A stretch of DNA of 64,000 bases, from NCBI RefSeq assembly GCF_902459465.1, contig NC_047062.1, positions 21,333,919-21,397,918 of the forward strand. The letters are read 5' to 3'. Every line of letters begins with the position of its first letter. Position 1 is the stretch's first letter. Made by a program: the position numbers and the translations under genes. This DNA is from Asterias rubens. Lineage: Eukaryota > Echinodermata > Asteroidea > Forcipulatida > Asteriidae. Below, one piece after another: positions 36,801-44,235 of the stretch. Below the pieces are notes generated by a model. That model saw only the letters and a program-made list of their open reading frames with translations. It ran no database searches and was not told the origin of the DNA.

Positions 36801-38629
36801 CCGAGCGATAAAGGCCTTTATCACACGGCCGCAGACCCTGCCGGCTTTAAACGTACGTTGAAGAACTCATCGCTACCATTTTATTCCCTAAATAAAATTT
36901 ACAAGAAGAAGGGTTTAACACCAAACGTCATAAAACTGGGAGATTTAATTGTCCTATAATTCTAAAAAGTTGTAATCTTCGGTAAGATTAAGAATGCTTG
37001 TTTACATTTTGAAGGGGAAGCACTTTTGTTGAGTCTTGGGTTGTTTGCGAAATCAAGCCTGTTGTATTATTGTCATTATATTGAGCATAATGCGTTGAGT
37101 GACTTGTTTGTTACATAATGTATTTCCCTTCCTCTATGTTATAAAAATAACATGTACAACACAATCAAACAATTGATGTTATTTTAATTCTTTTAAGCTT
37201 GCTTGCATGGCCAATAGCCCTGGGCCAGGACCTCATCATGTCATGGCCGGCTGACTGGATGTAGTTGTGATAACGTAACCCTCCTGCCGACGGCGTAGCG
37301 GGAGGGTTACGAAGCTTCCGCAATGTGTGCAGGGCGAAATCGCTAAAAACGTACACTTTCGACAGCTAGTCAGCAGATTTGCTCCATTTTTACAACTTTT
37401 GAAAATCATGACACAAATTCTAGGAACACGAACTTGATCCTCAATGTCTAATCCTACCATATCACTCAAAACACCATTGAGGAAATAATTTGAAGAAAAA
37501 GGACAAAAACTTACCAGATCCCCGAGCGAAAGAGTAAAAAATGTCCCAGGTTGAAAAATTGAATCTGAGGGGAGCGGAGCTTCGGCTGTGTGTGTACGTC
37601 ACCGGGGTCAACGACTCAGCACTGCGTGTGGTGCATTGTGCATCCCGGTAATTGTACAGCCGTAGTCTTGGTTCCAAGACCATTGGTGTTGCCGGGTCAC
37701 ACACAACCAACGTTCCGATCTATGCACGGCAAACACTGTACACGCTTGTAATAATCGAACGTTAGCGGGCGCTCTGTTTCTCTGATTTTTGCATCTCACC
37801 GCGTGTACAAGACTACGGCTGCACAGTTGCAGGGATACACTGAATGCACCACACACAGCGCTGAGTCTGTGACGTGCACAAACAGCCGAAGCTCCGCCCC
37901 CCTCAGATTCGAATTTTCAACCTGGGACATTTTTTACTCTTTCGCTCGGGGATCTGGTAAGTTTTTGTCCTTTTTCTTCAAGTTATTTCCTCAATATTAG
38001 ACCCAGTAACTGGGGCGCTGTACTCCTTTTTTCAAATTTTGACATTTTGAAAAAGGAGTACAGCGCCCCATTTACTGGGTACTATGGTGTTTTGAGTGAT
38101 AGATATGGTAGGATTCATTAGACATTGAGGATCAAGTTTGTGTTCCTAGAGTTTGTGTCATGATTTTCAGAAGTCAAGTGGTAAAAATGGAGCAAACCTG
38201 CGGACTACCTACAGTGTAGCTGTCGAAATTGTACGTTTTTAACCATTTCGCCCTGCACACATTGCACTTGCAGAGCAGGCATCGGCAGGTGTTTCCGTTC
38301 AAAGTTCCGTTATTTTGACAAGGTTAGACGAGCTGTAACGTCAGCCACCCTCTCCCCCAAGGAGGTTTTTGTTATGCTTGCTACGGCTCAGAAATAAATA
38401 TAATGCATGGTTATCGCAACTACACAACAGTCACTGGTCACTGGATGCTGAGACTGAGACAGAGAAAGAGAGACGTTTTAACTTACCAAACATGTTCAGG
38501 TTCGTTCAGTTTGTACAATCTTGTCATTAAAGAAACTGCAGACACAGCTAATAATGCCAGCAATCGGTGAAAGGATGAATTACTGGAATATTTTCTGCCA
38601 ATGTTTGCCTTTTTTGTATGCAATGCCAT
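15816..38629 (-). CDS. POMT2: Protein O-mannosyltransferase 2, complete, 19 exons, 708 aa
   Basis: Transfers mannose from dolichyl-phosphate-mannose to Ser/Thr in the ER membrane, with POMT1. Exons (high to low): 38629-38487, 36329-36245, 35352-35248, 34933-34825, 34063-33886, 33203-33107, 32752-32646, 32063-31981, 31558-31449, 27195-27068, 25827-25758, 25116-24965, 20576-20488, 20060-19984, 19294-19223, 18608-18443, 18203-18063, 17324-17213, 15918-15816. All phases agree and the frame is unbroken. Seen: the catalytic loop WDETHFGK (D50, E51), [34 protein letters not shown]-region motifs ([16 protein letters not shown]), GNPIVF, and [20 protein letters not shown] (610-629). It ends MDSWEF. 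The motif order and [11 protein letters not shown] match POMT2 rather than POMT1. The chosen ATG follows an in-frame TAA with no ATG between. It is slightly shorter than human (about 750 aa) at the N-terminus. Confidence 0.96.
16206..16489. mobile_element. MITE with long inverted ends, CpG-rich interior, in last POMT2 intron
   Basis: The left end AGAGTTATATATAAGAACTAG plus AGGGCGCACTGG mirrors CCAGTGCGCCCTCTAGTTCT plus AATATATAACTCT. The interior holds two direct copies of GTCAACTTA-AAAATGGCCGC and several CpG-rich words, unlike the AT-rich surroundings. Confidence 0.8.
17395..17775 (+). mobile_element. Degenerate SINE in POMT2 intron
   Basis: Shares the head and body order with the SINE at 33280-33860: ACACTTGT-TCCTTA-GCAAGGCACTTAA, then AAGCCGTAGGTACCATGT, AGTACACTTATC and AAGGGGTTCACC. 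Ends are worn. Confidence 0.55.
17873..18045. mobile_element. Half of a family A MITE next to POMT2 exon 17
   Basis: Has the left end (AAGGCACTGAACACGTTTGGTAATT) and left-half landmarks up to GTGTGCGTTCAAATGCATGA, then stops. The break lies about 18 bases from the exon-17 5' splice site (exon edge at 18063). Confidence 0.7.
20760..21045. repeat. 37-bp satellite, left arm of foldback element
   Basis: About seven units of GATCGGTGGTGGCTTTTTGC plus AATCGGTCAACTTTAGG. Unit length drifts through deletions, and the innermost units change to GGGATATCCGAATTTTGC. Confidence 0.9.
21400..21690. repeat. 67-bp minisatellite (AAACCAGTATTGGCCCA), first block
   Basis: About four imperfect units, each with AACCAGTATTGGCCCA, then GGTTTTCTACCATTTTGCC, then AAAATGGTGTGCCAC. 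Lies in the middle of the foldback element. Confidence 0.8.
22010..22155. mobile_element. Family C palindromic MITE nested in the foldback element
   Basis: GATTTCACAGAGAGTTAGG on the left is mirrored by TAACTCTTTGTGAAATC on the right, with TCCTAACTTAGGAC and CTAAGTTAGGAC inside. It separates the two blocks of the 67-bp minisatellite. Confidence 0.7.
22230..22570. repeat. 67-bp minisatellite, second block
   Basis: About five more units of the AACCAGTATTGGCCCA repeat. With the first block it brackets the nested MITE and an AT-rich stretch. Confidence 0.8.
22735..23300. repeat. Minisatellite of about 125 bp centred on ACTTCCGGTTGACCCGGAAG
   Basis: About five units, each with GTTCTTGAGATATGGTCCC, the near-palindrome ACTTCCGGTTGACCCGGAAG and TAGAGGTCAACATGGGGTCA. 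The same repeat reappears at 27470-27965. Confidence 0.85.
24115..24660. repeat. 37-bp satellite, right arm of foldback element
   Basis: About twelve units of GTTGACCGATTGCAAAAAGC plus CACCACCGATC, complementary to the left-arm satellite. The outermost units diverge (GTGAATATGCATGACCGATC). Confidence 0.9.
25330..25480 (-). mobile_element. tRNA-derived SINE, 5' part
   Basis: On the minus strand it starts GTGTCATGGCCGAGCGGTCT, an A box of tRNA-Leu/Ser type, then a B-box-like GGGTTTGAATTCTGG, then TTCTTGAGCAAGGCTCTT and CTTCTCTCCACCCAGGAGT. This preserves the tRNA head that is worn in the copy at 14395. Confidence 0.75.
26179..26569. mobile_element. TTAA MITE, family A, central palindrome type II
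   Basis: The left flank is CTAA and the right flank is TTAA (26570-26573). The centre is TTTGAGACCTCAGAATTAGA followed by TTTTGAGGTCCC, not the CTTCAGCTGAAG centre of type I. Confidence 0.8.
27470..27965. repeat. Second array of the CTTCCGGTTGACC minisatellite, POMT2 intron 9
   Basis: About four units with the same GAGATATGGTCCCACTTCCG, GACCCGGAAGTAGAGGTCAA and AAGGAGTCTGTAACTGAAAA order as the array at 22735-23300. Confidence 0.85.
27978..28315. repeat. 53-bp satellite with hairpin in each unit
   Basis: About six head-to-tail units (CCTGTGATAATTTATCTCGG, then GTCGACATCCTAAAAGTAGG, then ATGTCGTCTT) at 28008, 28061, 28114, 28167, 28220 and 28273, an exact 53-base period. GACATCC-taaaagta-GGATGTC can pair within each unit. 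Confidence 0.95.
28316..29985. other. POMT2 intron 9, unexplained AT-rich part
   Basis: No exon or recognisable repeat family apart from an A-run near 28319 and a TTAATTAATTAAGATTTTTAA block at 29700 that recurs near 30710 and 23350. The ORF of about 130 codons at 28876-29268 has no recognisable motif. Confidence 0.5.
29990..30062 (-). repeat. tRNA-like SINE head
   Basis: On the minus strand TAGCCTAGTGGTCA resembles an A box and AGATCGAATCTC resembles a B box, about 40 bases apart. No amino-acid-acceptor stem closes, so this is a SINE head, not a tRNA gene. Confidence 0.4.
30469..30696. repeat. Two-copy tandem duplication, about 114 bp per unit
   Basis: GACTC-TCTCAAGAAGTCACAAC, ATGATAGGTACATACTG and GACTGCATCCAGTTAT recur in the same order at an offset of about 114 bases with roughly 93% identity by eye. 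Confidence 0.9.
30867..30903. repeat. (AAT)n microsatellite
   Basis: About twelve AAT units with one interruption. Confidence 0.9.
30905..31013. repeat. Two-copy tandem hairpin CTGTTCCGAC-GGTAG-GTCGGAACAG
   Basis: Two units of about 54 bases, nearly identical, each with a perfect 10-bp stem and a short loop. Confidence 0.9.
31098..31325. mobile_element. MITE with ATTTTGGACGTCAATAGAC ends
   Basis: CATTTTGGACGTCAATAGAC then TGATCCATTAAGCTCCGCCC on the left mirrors GGGCGGAGCCTAATGGATCG then GTCTAAT and TGACTTCCAAAATTG on the right. Inverted ends are about 45 bp. It lies about 120 bases from POMT2 exon 9 (31449-31558). Confidence 0.75.
33280..33860 (+). mobile_element. SINE split by a family A MITE
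   Basis: The left piece (GTTAGAACACTTGTGTCCTTAA) and the right piece (TTAAGCAAGACAAATTATTG, then GTTGTGTAATGCACATAAAA, GTGCACTTATC and GTGGGTTCACC) belong to one SINE, comparable with 17395-17775. The MITE at 33313-33688 interrupts it and has duplicated TTAA. Confidence 0.75.
33313..33688. mobile_element. TTAA MITE, family A, type II, with exact target duplication
   Basis: TTAA flanks both ends (33309-33312, 33689-33692). Removing the element and one TTAA restores GTGTCCTTAAGCAAGAC, the SINE body, so the target duplication is demonstrated. The centre is TTTTGAGACCTAAAATTCTA then AATCTGAGGTCTC. Confidence 0.9.
35501..35865. mobile_element. TTAA MITE, family A, type II, POMT2 intron 3
   Basis: The left flank TTAA (35497-35500) is followed by AGGCAGTGGACACTATTGG. 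The centre is GAGACCTCAAGTTTAGAATT then TGAGGTCTC. The right end is worn after ATTACCAATAGAGTACAAT. Confidence 0.8.
36412..36433. repeat. (AAT)n microsatellite
   Basis: Seven AAT units in POMT2 intron 1. Confidence 0.9.
36763..36866. repeat. 104-base hairpin in POMT2 intron 1
   Basis: GTTCTTCAAC, TTTAAA, GCAGGGTCT and GATAAAGG pair in order with CCTTTATC, AGACCCTGC, TTTAAA and GTTGAAGAAC. The centre GATAAAGGCCTTTATC is a perfect palindrome. Only short internal bulges interrupt the stem. Confidence 0.9.
37282..38296. repeat. Large inverted duplication in POMT2 intron 1
   Basis: Arms of about 390 bases (37282-37672) and about 490 bases (37806-38296) surround a spacer of about 130 bases. Matching blocks include GCAGGGCGAAATCG / CATTTCGCCCTGC, GATATGGTAGGATT and its complement, GGATCTGGTAAGTTTTTGTC and its complement, and GCTTCGGCTGT / ACAGCCGAAGC. 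The right arm is longer because of the hairpin at 38001-38080. Confidence 0.9.
38001..38080. mobile_element. 80-base hairpin inserted in one arm of the inverted duplication
   Basis: ACCCAGTAACTGGGGCGCTG and TACTCCTTTTTTCAAA pair with TTTGAAAAAGGAGTA and CAGCGCCCCATTTACTGGGT. The opposite arm reads straight through (CCTCAATGGTGTTTTGAG), i.e. it keeps the empty site. Confidence 0.85.
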
Positions 38630-39530
38630 TATCTCCAGCAGAGCAGACTGAAAATAAATTCCTGCGAAATGTGAATGCCGAAAATAGCGCCACCATTAGT
38701 TCGAAAGGAGCCAGCGATAAATGGATCGGTTGGAGCGAGTCAGTGCAATGTGAAGGGGAAAAAAACACAAGCAAAGAACTGAATGTTTTTTTTGTCAATC
38801 GGCAACAGGCCCACAAAGGCATTTTAATTGGTTATCAACAAAAAACAACAACACAAAAATACGCCCCAAAATAGTCTCTCTAAAATAAAATAATAACTTC
38901 CCTAAAGGTAAATAAACTGCGCTATCATGTCGACTGTGTTTTGAAACTCCCAATCACAAAGCTTTCCACTCACCCCAACCTATCGGGTCACCTTTATAAC
39001 TGCCTTTGGAAACAAAAATGACTGCTTTTAAAACCAATACTACTATTGACAATAAAAACATATCTGGTTTTTAAATACGCCTTGACAGGTATGGCAATTA
39101 ACGGGTTTAAGTTTCAAACAACATGAAGGGAGGATTTTACCTTGATACCACACACCTCTTCAAAAATACTAAAAGCCTGCTAATTCCAGTCCGCGCCGAT
39201 TTTCGAAACGGGCTTTTTACCAGTTCAGGCGTCAAAAATACTATGAATTAGGATAGAATCACATAAAAAATAGTTTTAAATTATAAAGTGCAGATAATCA
39301 TGCAATTTACGTTTACACACATTAGGCTATTTTCCACACTCGCTGATTAACAATTGCTGTATCAAATTACCCTGGTGGCCATGTAGGCCCCTATCAATGA
39401 AAATGTATTTTCCTTCCTGCCTGCATAGACTATAATTGCAACCAACTTAGCGTGTTTCGTTGTTAATATAAATTTCCTAAAAATTATGTTGTTCATTTCC
39501 TGACAACATTATGAGGTTACGATTAGAAAA
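38630..39530. other. Region between POMT2 and the first PAN-discoidin gene
   Basis: POMT2 5' flank. No TATA box at a standard distance from the POMT2 start and no recognisable repeat or gene. ORFs here are short and composition-driven. Confidence 0.5.
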
Positions 39531-39533
39531 ATA

Positions 39534-39828
39534 ATGTACCACTTTGTACAACATCAGCCACCAAGGTGCACTCAGACCATCCAAAAACGACAACTCAGAT
39601 GGGTCGGACACATCCTACGGAAACCCACCAACGAGCCACTCAACATCTACGCTCTGTACTCCCCATCGCATGGCCGCTGCAAACAAGGTTGTCAGCGCCT
39701 GCTGTACCCTGAATACATTGGAAGATTAGTCTCCCCGGATTTTCTGCTCTCCCCCGCTTGAGATTCGGAGAAAAGTACAAGACAGGAGAGAATGGGAAAA
39801 GCTTGTGTCCGCCTGCTATGCAGCCGAC

Positions 39829-39876
<48 letters not shown>
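39534..39876 (+). mobile_element. 3' end of a LINE with (GAT)n tail
   Basis: One frame gives QLRWVGHILRKPTNEPLNIY, then CKQGCQRLLYPEYIGRL. After a frameshift another frame gives VQDRREWEKLVSACYAAD, a stop and 15 GAT units. RWVGH-L-R followed by DR-W--LV-AC at the C-terminus is typical of non-LTR reverse transcriptase ORFs whose 3' end carries a microsatellite tail. It is truncated and frameshifted, and dead. Confidence 0.75.
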
Positions 39877-39877
<1 letters not shown>

Positions 39878-39985
39878 AATGAAATTGGCTGCTCATTTTC
39901 TGAATCTGACCGAGAAAACCTATATTATATCGTATTTTCAATATGCAGAGTTTCAAATCCTACTGGTCTTTGCATTATTCACATT

Positions 39986-39991
39986 TTTATT
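39986..39991 (-). terminator. Polyadenylation hexamer overlapping the stop codon
   Basis: On the minus strand the end reads TGC AAA TAA AAA, so AATAAA includes the TAA stop of the first PAN-discoidin gene. Whether it is used is unknown; a 3' UTR of about 15-25 bases would result. Confidence 0.35.
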
Positions 39992-42900
39992 TGCAGCCAA
40001 GAAGTTCGAATCGCAGAGCTATGTATCCTTTCCATTCCAGGGGAACAATGCGAACCTTGACGGCCAAGATGGGTTCAAAGAATCGCCTCTCCACAATGCC
40101 GTTTCTATCAACGTTGCCAACGAACATCTTGAGTGGGGAGTGAAAGGGAAAATTATAAGTATTACAAACAAGTCAAATTTACAAAGATAAAAGAAATCAA
40201 TAAAAATGACATTAGTACAGGCGTTGAACTATAAGAGGTGCTGAACGGACAAAACACAGGAATGTTTATAAATAAATATGAAACTACATACACTATAGGT
40301 CATATTCAAAATGATGTCGTGAGAATAGTGACAGAAAAATAAAAAAAATCACCAAGTTGTATTGCCTTGGATCGGTCGAGTTGGTCTTTGAAAAGCGTTC
40401 TGTAAGCGTTTGTTGTAAAATGTATATGAGTAGAAAGATATTGTAACAGTAGAATACAATGGTCTACACATGCCTGGGCCATTTATGGGAGTCAAAATTT
40501 TGACTCCCATAAATGACCGACCGTGATAGTTCGCGACGTAAAAGGAAAACCGTGCAATTTCGAGTGATACTTGTGTGGATCATTATATTCTTCTTTTAAA
40601 ACATCTTTCTAACCATATACATTTTATAACAAATGGTTTCAAACGCTTTTAATAGACCAACTCGTCCGATCCAAGGCAACGTGTTCCTTTAAGTGACATT
40701 TAAGGGTGGAATTCTTTGGTTTATTGTAATAAGAGATACTATATTATGGCTTATTGTATGTAACAAAAGTTCTAATTAAAGCAGCATAGAGGCTCAAACA
40801 CATTGAAAGGTGGTGTGTTTTTATCAATCTCGTCAAAATTAATTAAACTTCATTAAAATGAACTAATAATCTAACATACCATTGTTTCCCCAGATTGGTC
40901 CTTCACATCCAATAGGGGTCCGTTGAAGGGTGCTTGATACTGCACTTTGTACTTTGTCACCCATTGCGCATCATCCGATCGCCCCTGGGTGAGCACCCCA
41001 GTCACGTAGGTCGTGTTGACCAAATCCACCTGTATCCACTGGTTGGTATCTGCCACATTGGGACACCACGCCCCTATGAAACCAGGTTTGGTGCGTATCT
41101 TGTTAAGCCGACCGCGAGAGGGCGTGCTCTTGTTGCCTCTGTTTGGATTGCCACCCAAGCTACTTGAAGCGTTCAGATTTGCATCGGGGATGATCGAAGC
41201 ATGTTCAACACCCAGTTTCACTGAAAGAGGACAGAAATGTAGTTTTAATATTTTTGAGACTCGCAAACCAAAGTGAACTTTTACTGTAATACAAAACAGC
41301 TCAATTGAGTGCAAAGCCTGAACAGTCGAATATTTCACAACCTTTAATAATATTAACCAGGTGACAAAAAACAGACTACTGAATTTTGATTATTATTATT
41401 TAACTACTTTCGTAAACACTGTATAGGAAAATGATTTGAAAAGATTAAAAAAAACAAGAATAACAAAGTCTAGTGAGGGGAAACAAGGAAATAAATCATT
41501 GTCCATGATAATAAGTTACAACGGATTTTTTTCTGTAAAACTTGACATCAGAAATTAAATTTACGTACCGTCAGTGATGCACAAACACAACTTGGTAGAA
41601 TTCACACAGTCGGAAACAGCACTGTACTGTGGGGCAAGGAATAACACAAGGTTTACCAGAAGATTGTTCTAATTGTGTTTTCAAAATTCAAATTGTTATG
41701 GATTGGTGACAATTCTACAATAAACTGTCCAGTTGAAGTTGACTAAGGTTTGTGTCTCCTGTCGTACGCCCGTACGCTGCACGAATCCACACTTTTTGTC
41801 TCTTTATTTTTCTCAGGCAATTAATACTTAATTTGTTGTTGTTGTAACCGTTCAAATAGATGTACCAATACAGTCAAACTAACATAATTATGAAAACTTG
41901 AATTTCATAAGGGTGGTTGCGTTTTTTGAGATATCGCTGAAAATCTTCACAGAAGCGTTAACGGTTATATATTCAATTTTTGTGGGGATAACACAGTATA
42001 TATTTTTCAAAACTGCAGTACTTTGAAGAGAAATGTTTTTCAAAATGCAGTAGAACTGTTTTATCCAAAGCTGCCCCACTTCTTACTACGTCAGTTTTCA
42101 TTGCCATTAATTTTCAGAGTCATGACCATACGAACACACACCCTTTAAAGGCACTAGACAACACGTTTGGTAATAGTTCAGTATTCTCACTCGGTGCACT
42201 CCAACATGCATACAATAACAAAGTGATTTTGTTTTCTCAATTTGGTCATGGAAGTTGCAAGAGAATAATGAAGAAAAAAACAACTGTTGCCTGAGTTGTG
42301 TACTTTCAGATGCATGATAAAAGGCTGCAGCTGAAGTATTTTATTGTTTTAAGTGAGAAAATACCTCTTCCTCAAAAACTCCGTTACTTCCGGGAGAGCC
42401 GTTTTTCACAATGTATACTACCAACCTCCGTTGCTCGTCACCAAGTAATTTTTTATGTTAACGGTTATTTTGATTCATTACTAGGCTTGTCCAGTGCCTT
42501 TAACAGTGGTTTCATGAAGATATATAAACAAACTTGAATACCTGATGTGTTGCAGTTGACTCGTAATAGGTGAACGTTTGCATTTCTTGCAAATCGTCCC
42601 CGACTTGCTTTGTGGCGTTGTTCATCTGGCATACTCCATTGATGCTGTCATAGTTGAAAGAGGAACATCGCTGATGCCCAAGACACCGAGCCGAACACCT
42701 TCAAAGAGAATATAATAAAATGGTTTATTAGCCAATGGTTAAAAACAATCCGAGGAATTTGGAAGTAATGGACTCACAATCACATCATAACGAAATGGTT
42801 ATCCTCATTAATACAATACAATAAATATCTTTTCCCACTCCCCATCTGTTCTTGATCTATAAATGGATATGTATTTGTTTGGTCTTGCTTATGCCTCTGA

Positions 42901-43187
42901 AGAAGGTCCGGTTTAGATCAAAAGGCCATCTACCCTATAATCATTTTATAAATATACAAACAATTATATTTTTAAACACAATCAGTACAACAAAATCAAT
43001 ACCTAAAAACCTAATACCTTATTGCGGAGATACCCGAGATATTCATGAAGGATTTGCCGAGTAGGGCACGGTGCTCTACCGGCTGGTACGACGCCTCTCG
43101 ATGGTAAAGATCAGTAACTCCGTGGCATGCTGAAACACCAAGAAGTATATGAAGCAAGTGGACAATCAAACGTCTGAGGTTATCCAT
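39987..43187 (-). CDS. Secreted PAN/apple + F5/8 type C (discoidin) protein, 288 aa
   Basis: Exons 43187-43018, 42698-42542, 41626-41569, 41220-40880 and 40127-39987 join in one frame. Seen: a signal peptide (MDNLRRLIVHLLHILLGVSA); a PAN-like module around residues 28-109 (SYQPVEHRALLGKSF, CSARCLGHQRCSSFNYDSIN, VCQMNNAT); a short Cys-bearing linker (YSAVSDCVNSTKLCLCITD); an F5/8 type C domain around residues 129-287 (ASSSLGG, IGAWCPNV, WIQVDLVNTTYVTGVLTQGR, IALRFELLGC). N-glycosylation sequons are present (NAT, NST, NTT). Known: PAN and discoidin modules bind proteins or glycans outside cells. Inferred: a secreted lectin-like or adhesive protein; the specific ligand is unknown. One PAN Cys present in the two paralogs (KCD) is missing (GDD). 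It has one more intron in the PAN module than they do. Confidence 0.9.
40350..40688. mobile_element. Foldback MITE, family B, in intron of first PAN-discoidin gene
   Basis: Mirrors itself around ATTTATGGGAGTCAAAATTT then TGACTCCCATAAAT. Right terminus GGCAACGTGTTCCT is followed by TTAA; the left terminus is worn. Same family as 56043-56424. Confidence 0.85.
42149..42499. mobile_element. TTAA MITE, family A, type I
   Basis: TTAA at 42145-42148 and 42500-42503. Ends AGGCACTAGACAAC and GTCCAGTGCCT. The centre is AAAAGGCTGCAGCTGAAGTA. It ends about 40 bases from the PAN exon of the first discoidin gene. Confidence 0.85.
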
Positions 43188-43294
43188 GTTTTTACTTATG
43201 TAGGTCCCCATACTCTCAGTGGTATCAAAACCTCTCCATCATGTGGTCCATGTATTGGTCAGCTGTTTCAACAGATTATGAAGCTGGCGCCTTG

Positions 43295-43302
43295 TATTTA
43301 TA
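43295..43302 (-). promoter_or_regulatory. TATA box of the first PAN-discoidin gene
   Basis: TATAAATA on the minus strand lies about 108 bases before the start codon, predicting a start site near 43270. Confidence 0.55.
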
Positions 43303-43489
43303 CAGAAGAGTCCGTACAGTCCAGGTTCGGTGATTTCAAATCAATGGCGACCGAGGAAATTGTTTATCGACCCATTGTCAAAATAATTTCACGAATAGTT
43401 GGCGAGATTCGCGTAAAAGGAGAAAGAACAAAATTGATTTTTTGGCGATAGAAACGAGGTTGCTATAATGACCTGGTCTTTCGGGAAAA

Positions 43490-43990
43490 TTCTTATCATA
43501 TGGCAGGCAGCCTTGCTTTCTGACCGGAATGTGTTGCAAACTGCATGACCTGCACTGGGTTCAAGCGAAATGAGAGAGAAGATCGACAAGTTAACTGTTA
43601 CTTAACATGAAAACCCATGGCAGCCTTCTGCAAGGCGTGTGTGAGAATATTATGTGAGTCAAACTGACTTGCAGGGGACTTGAGCTCAGTGAGAAATATA
43701 GTTAATTGTTGCTTTGGAAACGAATTTTCCAAATAGGATTGTCCTTCGGAAAAAGCTTGGCAGTCTTGCCTTCTGCAAAAAAGGCGTGTGTGGCAATGCG
43801 ATTCAAACTGCATGACTTGCAGGGGAGTCGAGCATAATATGAGAAATAAAGTTAATTGTTGCGATGGAAACAAAGTTGCCAAATAAGATGGTCCTTCGGA
43901 GAAAGCCAATACGCCAGCCTTGCCCTTGCACTCTGCAAGGTGCGTGTGGTATAATATGAGACACTAAATGACTCGTCCACGGAATTCAAG
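43490..43990. repeat. Tandem repeat of about 150 bp, roughly 3.5 units
   Basis: Recurring order of GACTTGCAGGGGA, GAGAAATA-AGTTAATTGTTGC, GGAAAC, CCAAATA-GAT-GTCCTTCGGA and CTTCTGCAA-GGCGTGTGTG, at 43490, 43638, 43787 and 43943. Lies upstream of the first PAN-discoidin gene. Confidence 0.8.
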
Positions 43991-44235
43991 CTTAAAGAAA
44001 TATTATAGAACTGTTTTTTTTTGCTAAAAAAACAGTTGCTGACAATATAACACTTCATGCAATCCACCATATACATAAACTGACAAAAACCTGTAGAAGT
44101 TTGAGATCGATCAGCCATCTGGGTCACGAGAAAATATTGAAAAACCGTATACTTATTATCGTGACAATGCTGCAAACAGAAATGAATAAACGCTAACTGA
44201 GCGATAAACTCTAAACGGGACATTAGTTTTATTTT
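43990..44235. repeat. Dispersed repeat, copy 1
   Basis: Shares ACAAAAACCTGTAGAAGTTTGAG, GGGTCAC-AGA, GCTAACTGAGCGATAAACTC and ATTCTCATCA-type words in order with 48400-48665, at roughly 75% identity by eye. Confidence 0.7.

Noticed and set aside
38521-38874. 117-codon plus-strand ORF
   Set aside because: It is antisense to POMT2 exon 1, whose frame, splice site and start are all supported.
39758-40060. Poly-Asp ORF
   Set aside because: The Asp run is a translation of the GAT microsatellite, and the rest is antisense to the last exon of the first PAN-discoidin gene.
40934-41276. Two overlapping plus-strand ORFs of about 80 codons
   Set aside because: They are shadows of the conserved discoidin exon on the minus strand; the same shadow appears opposite the second paralog.
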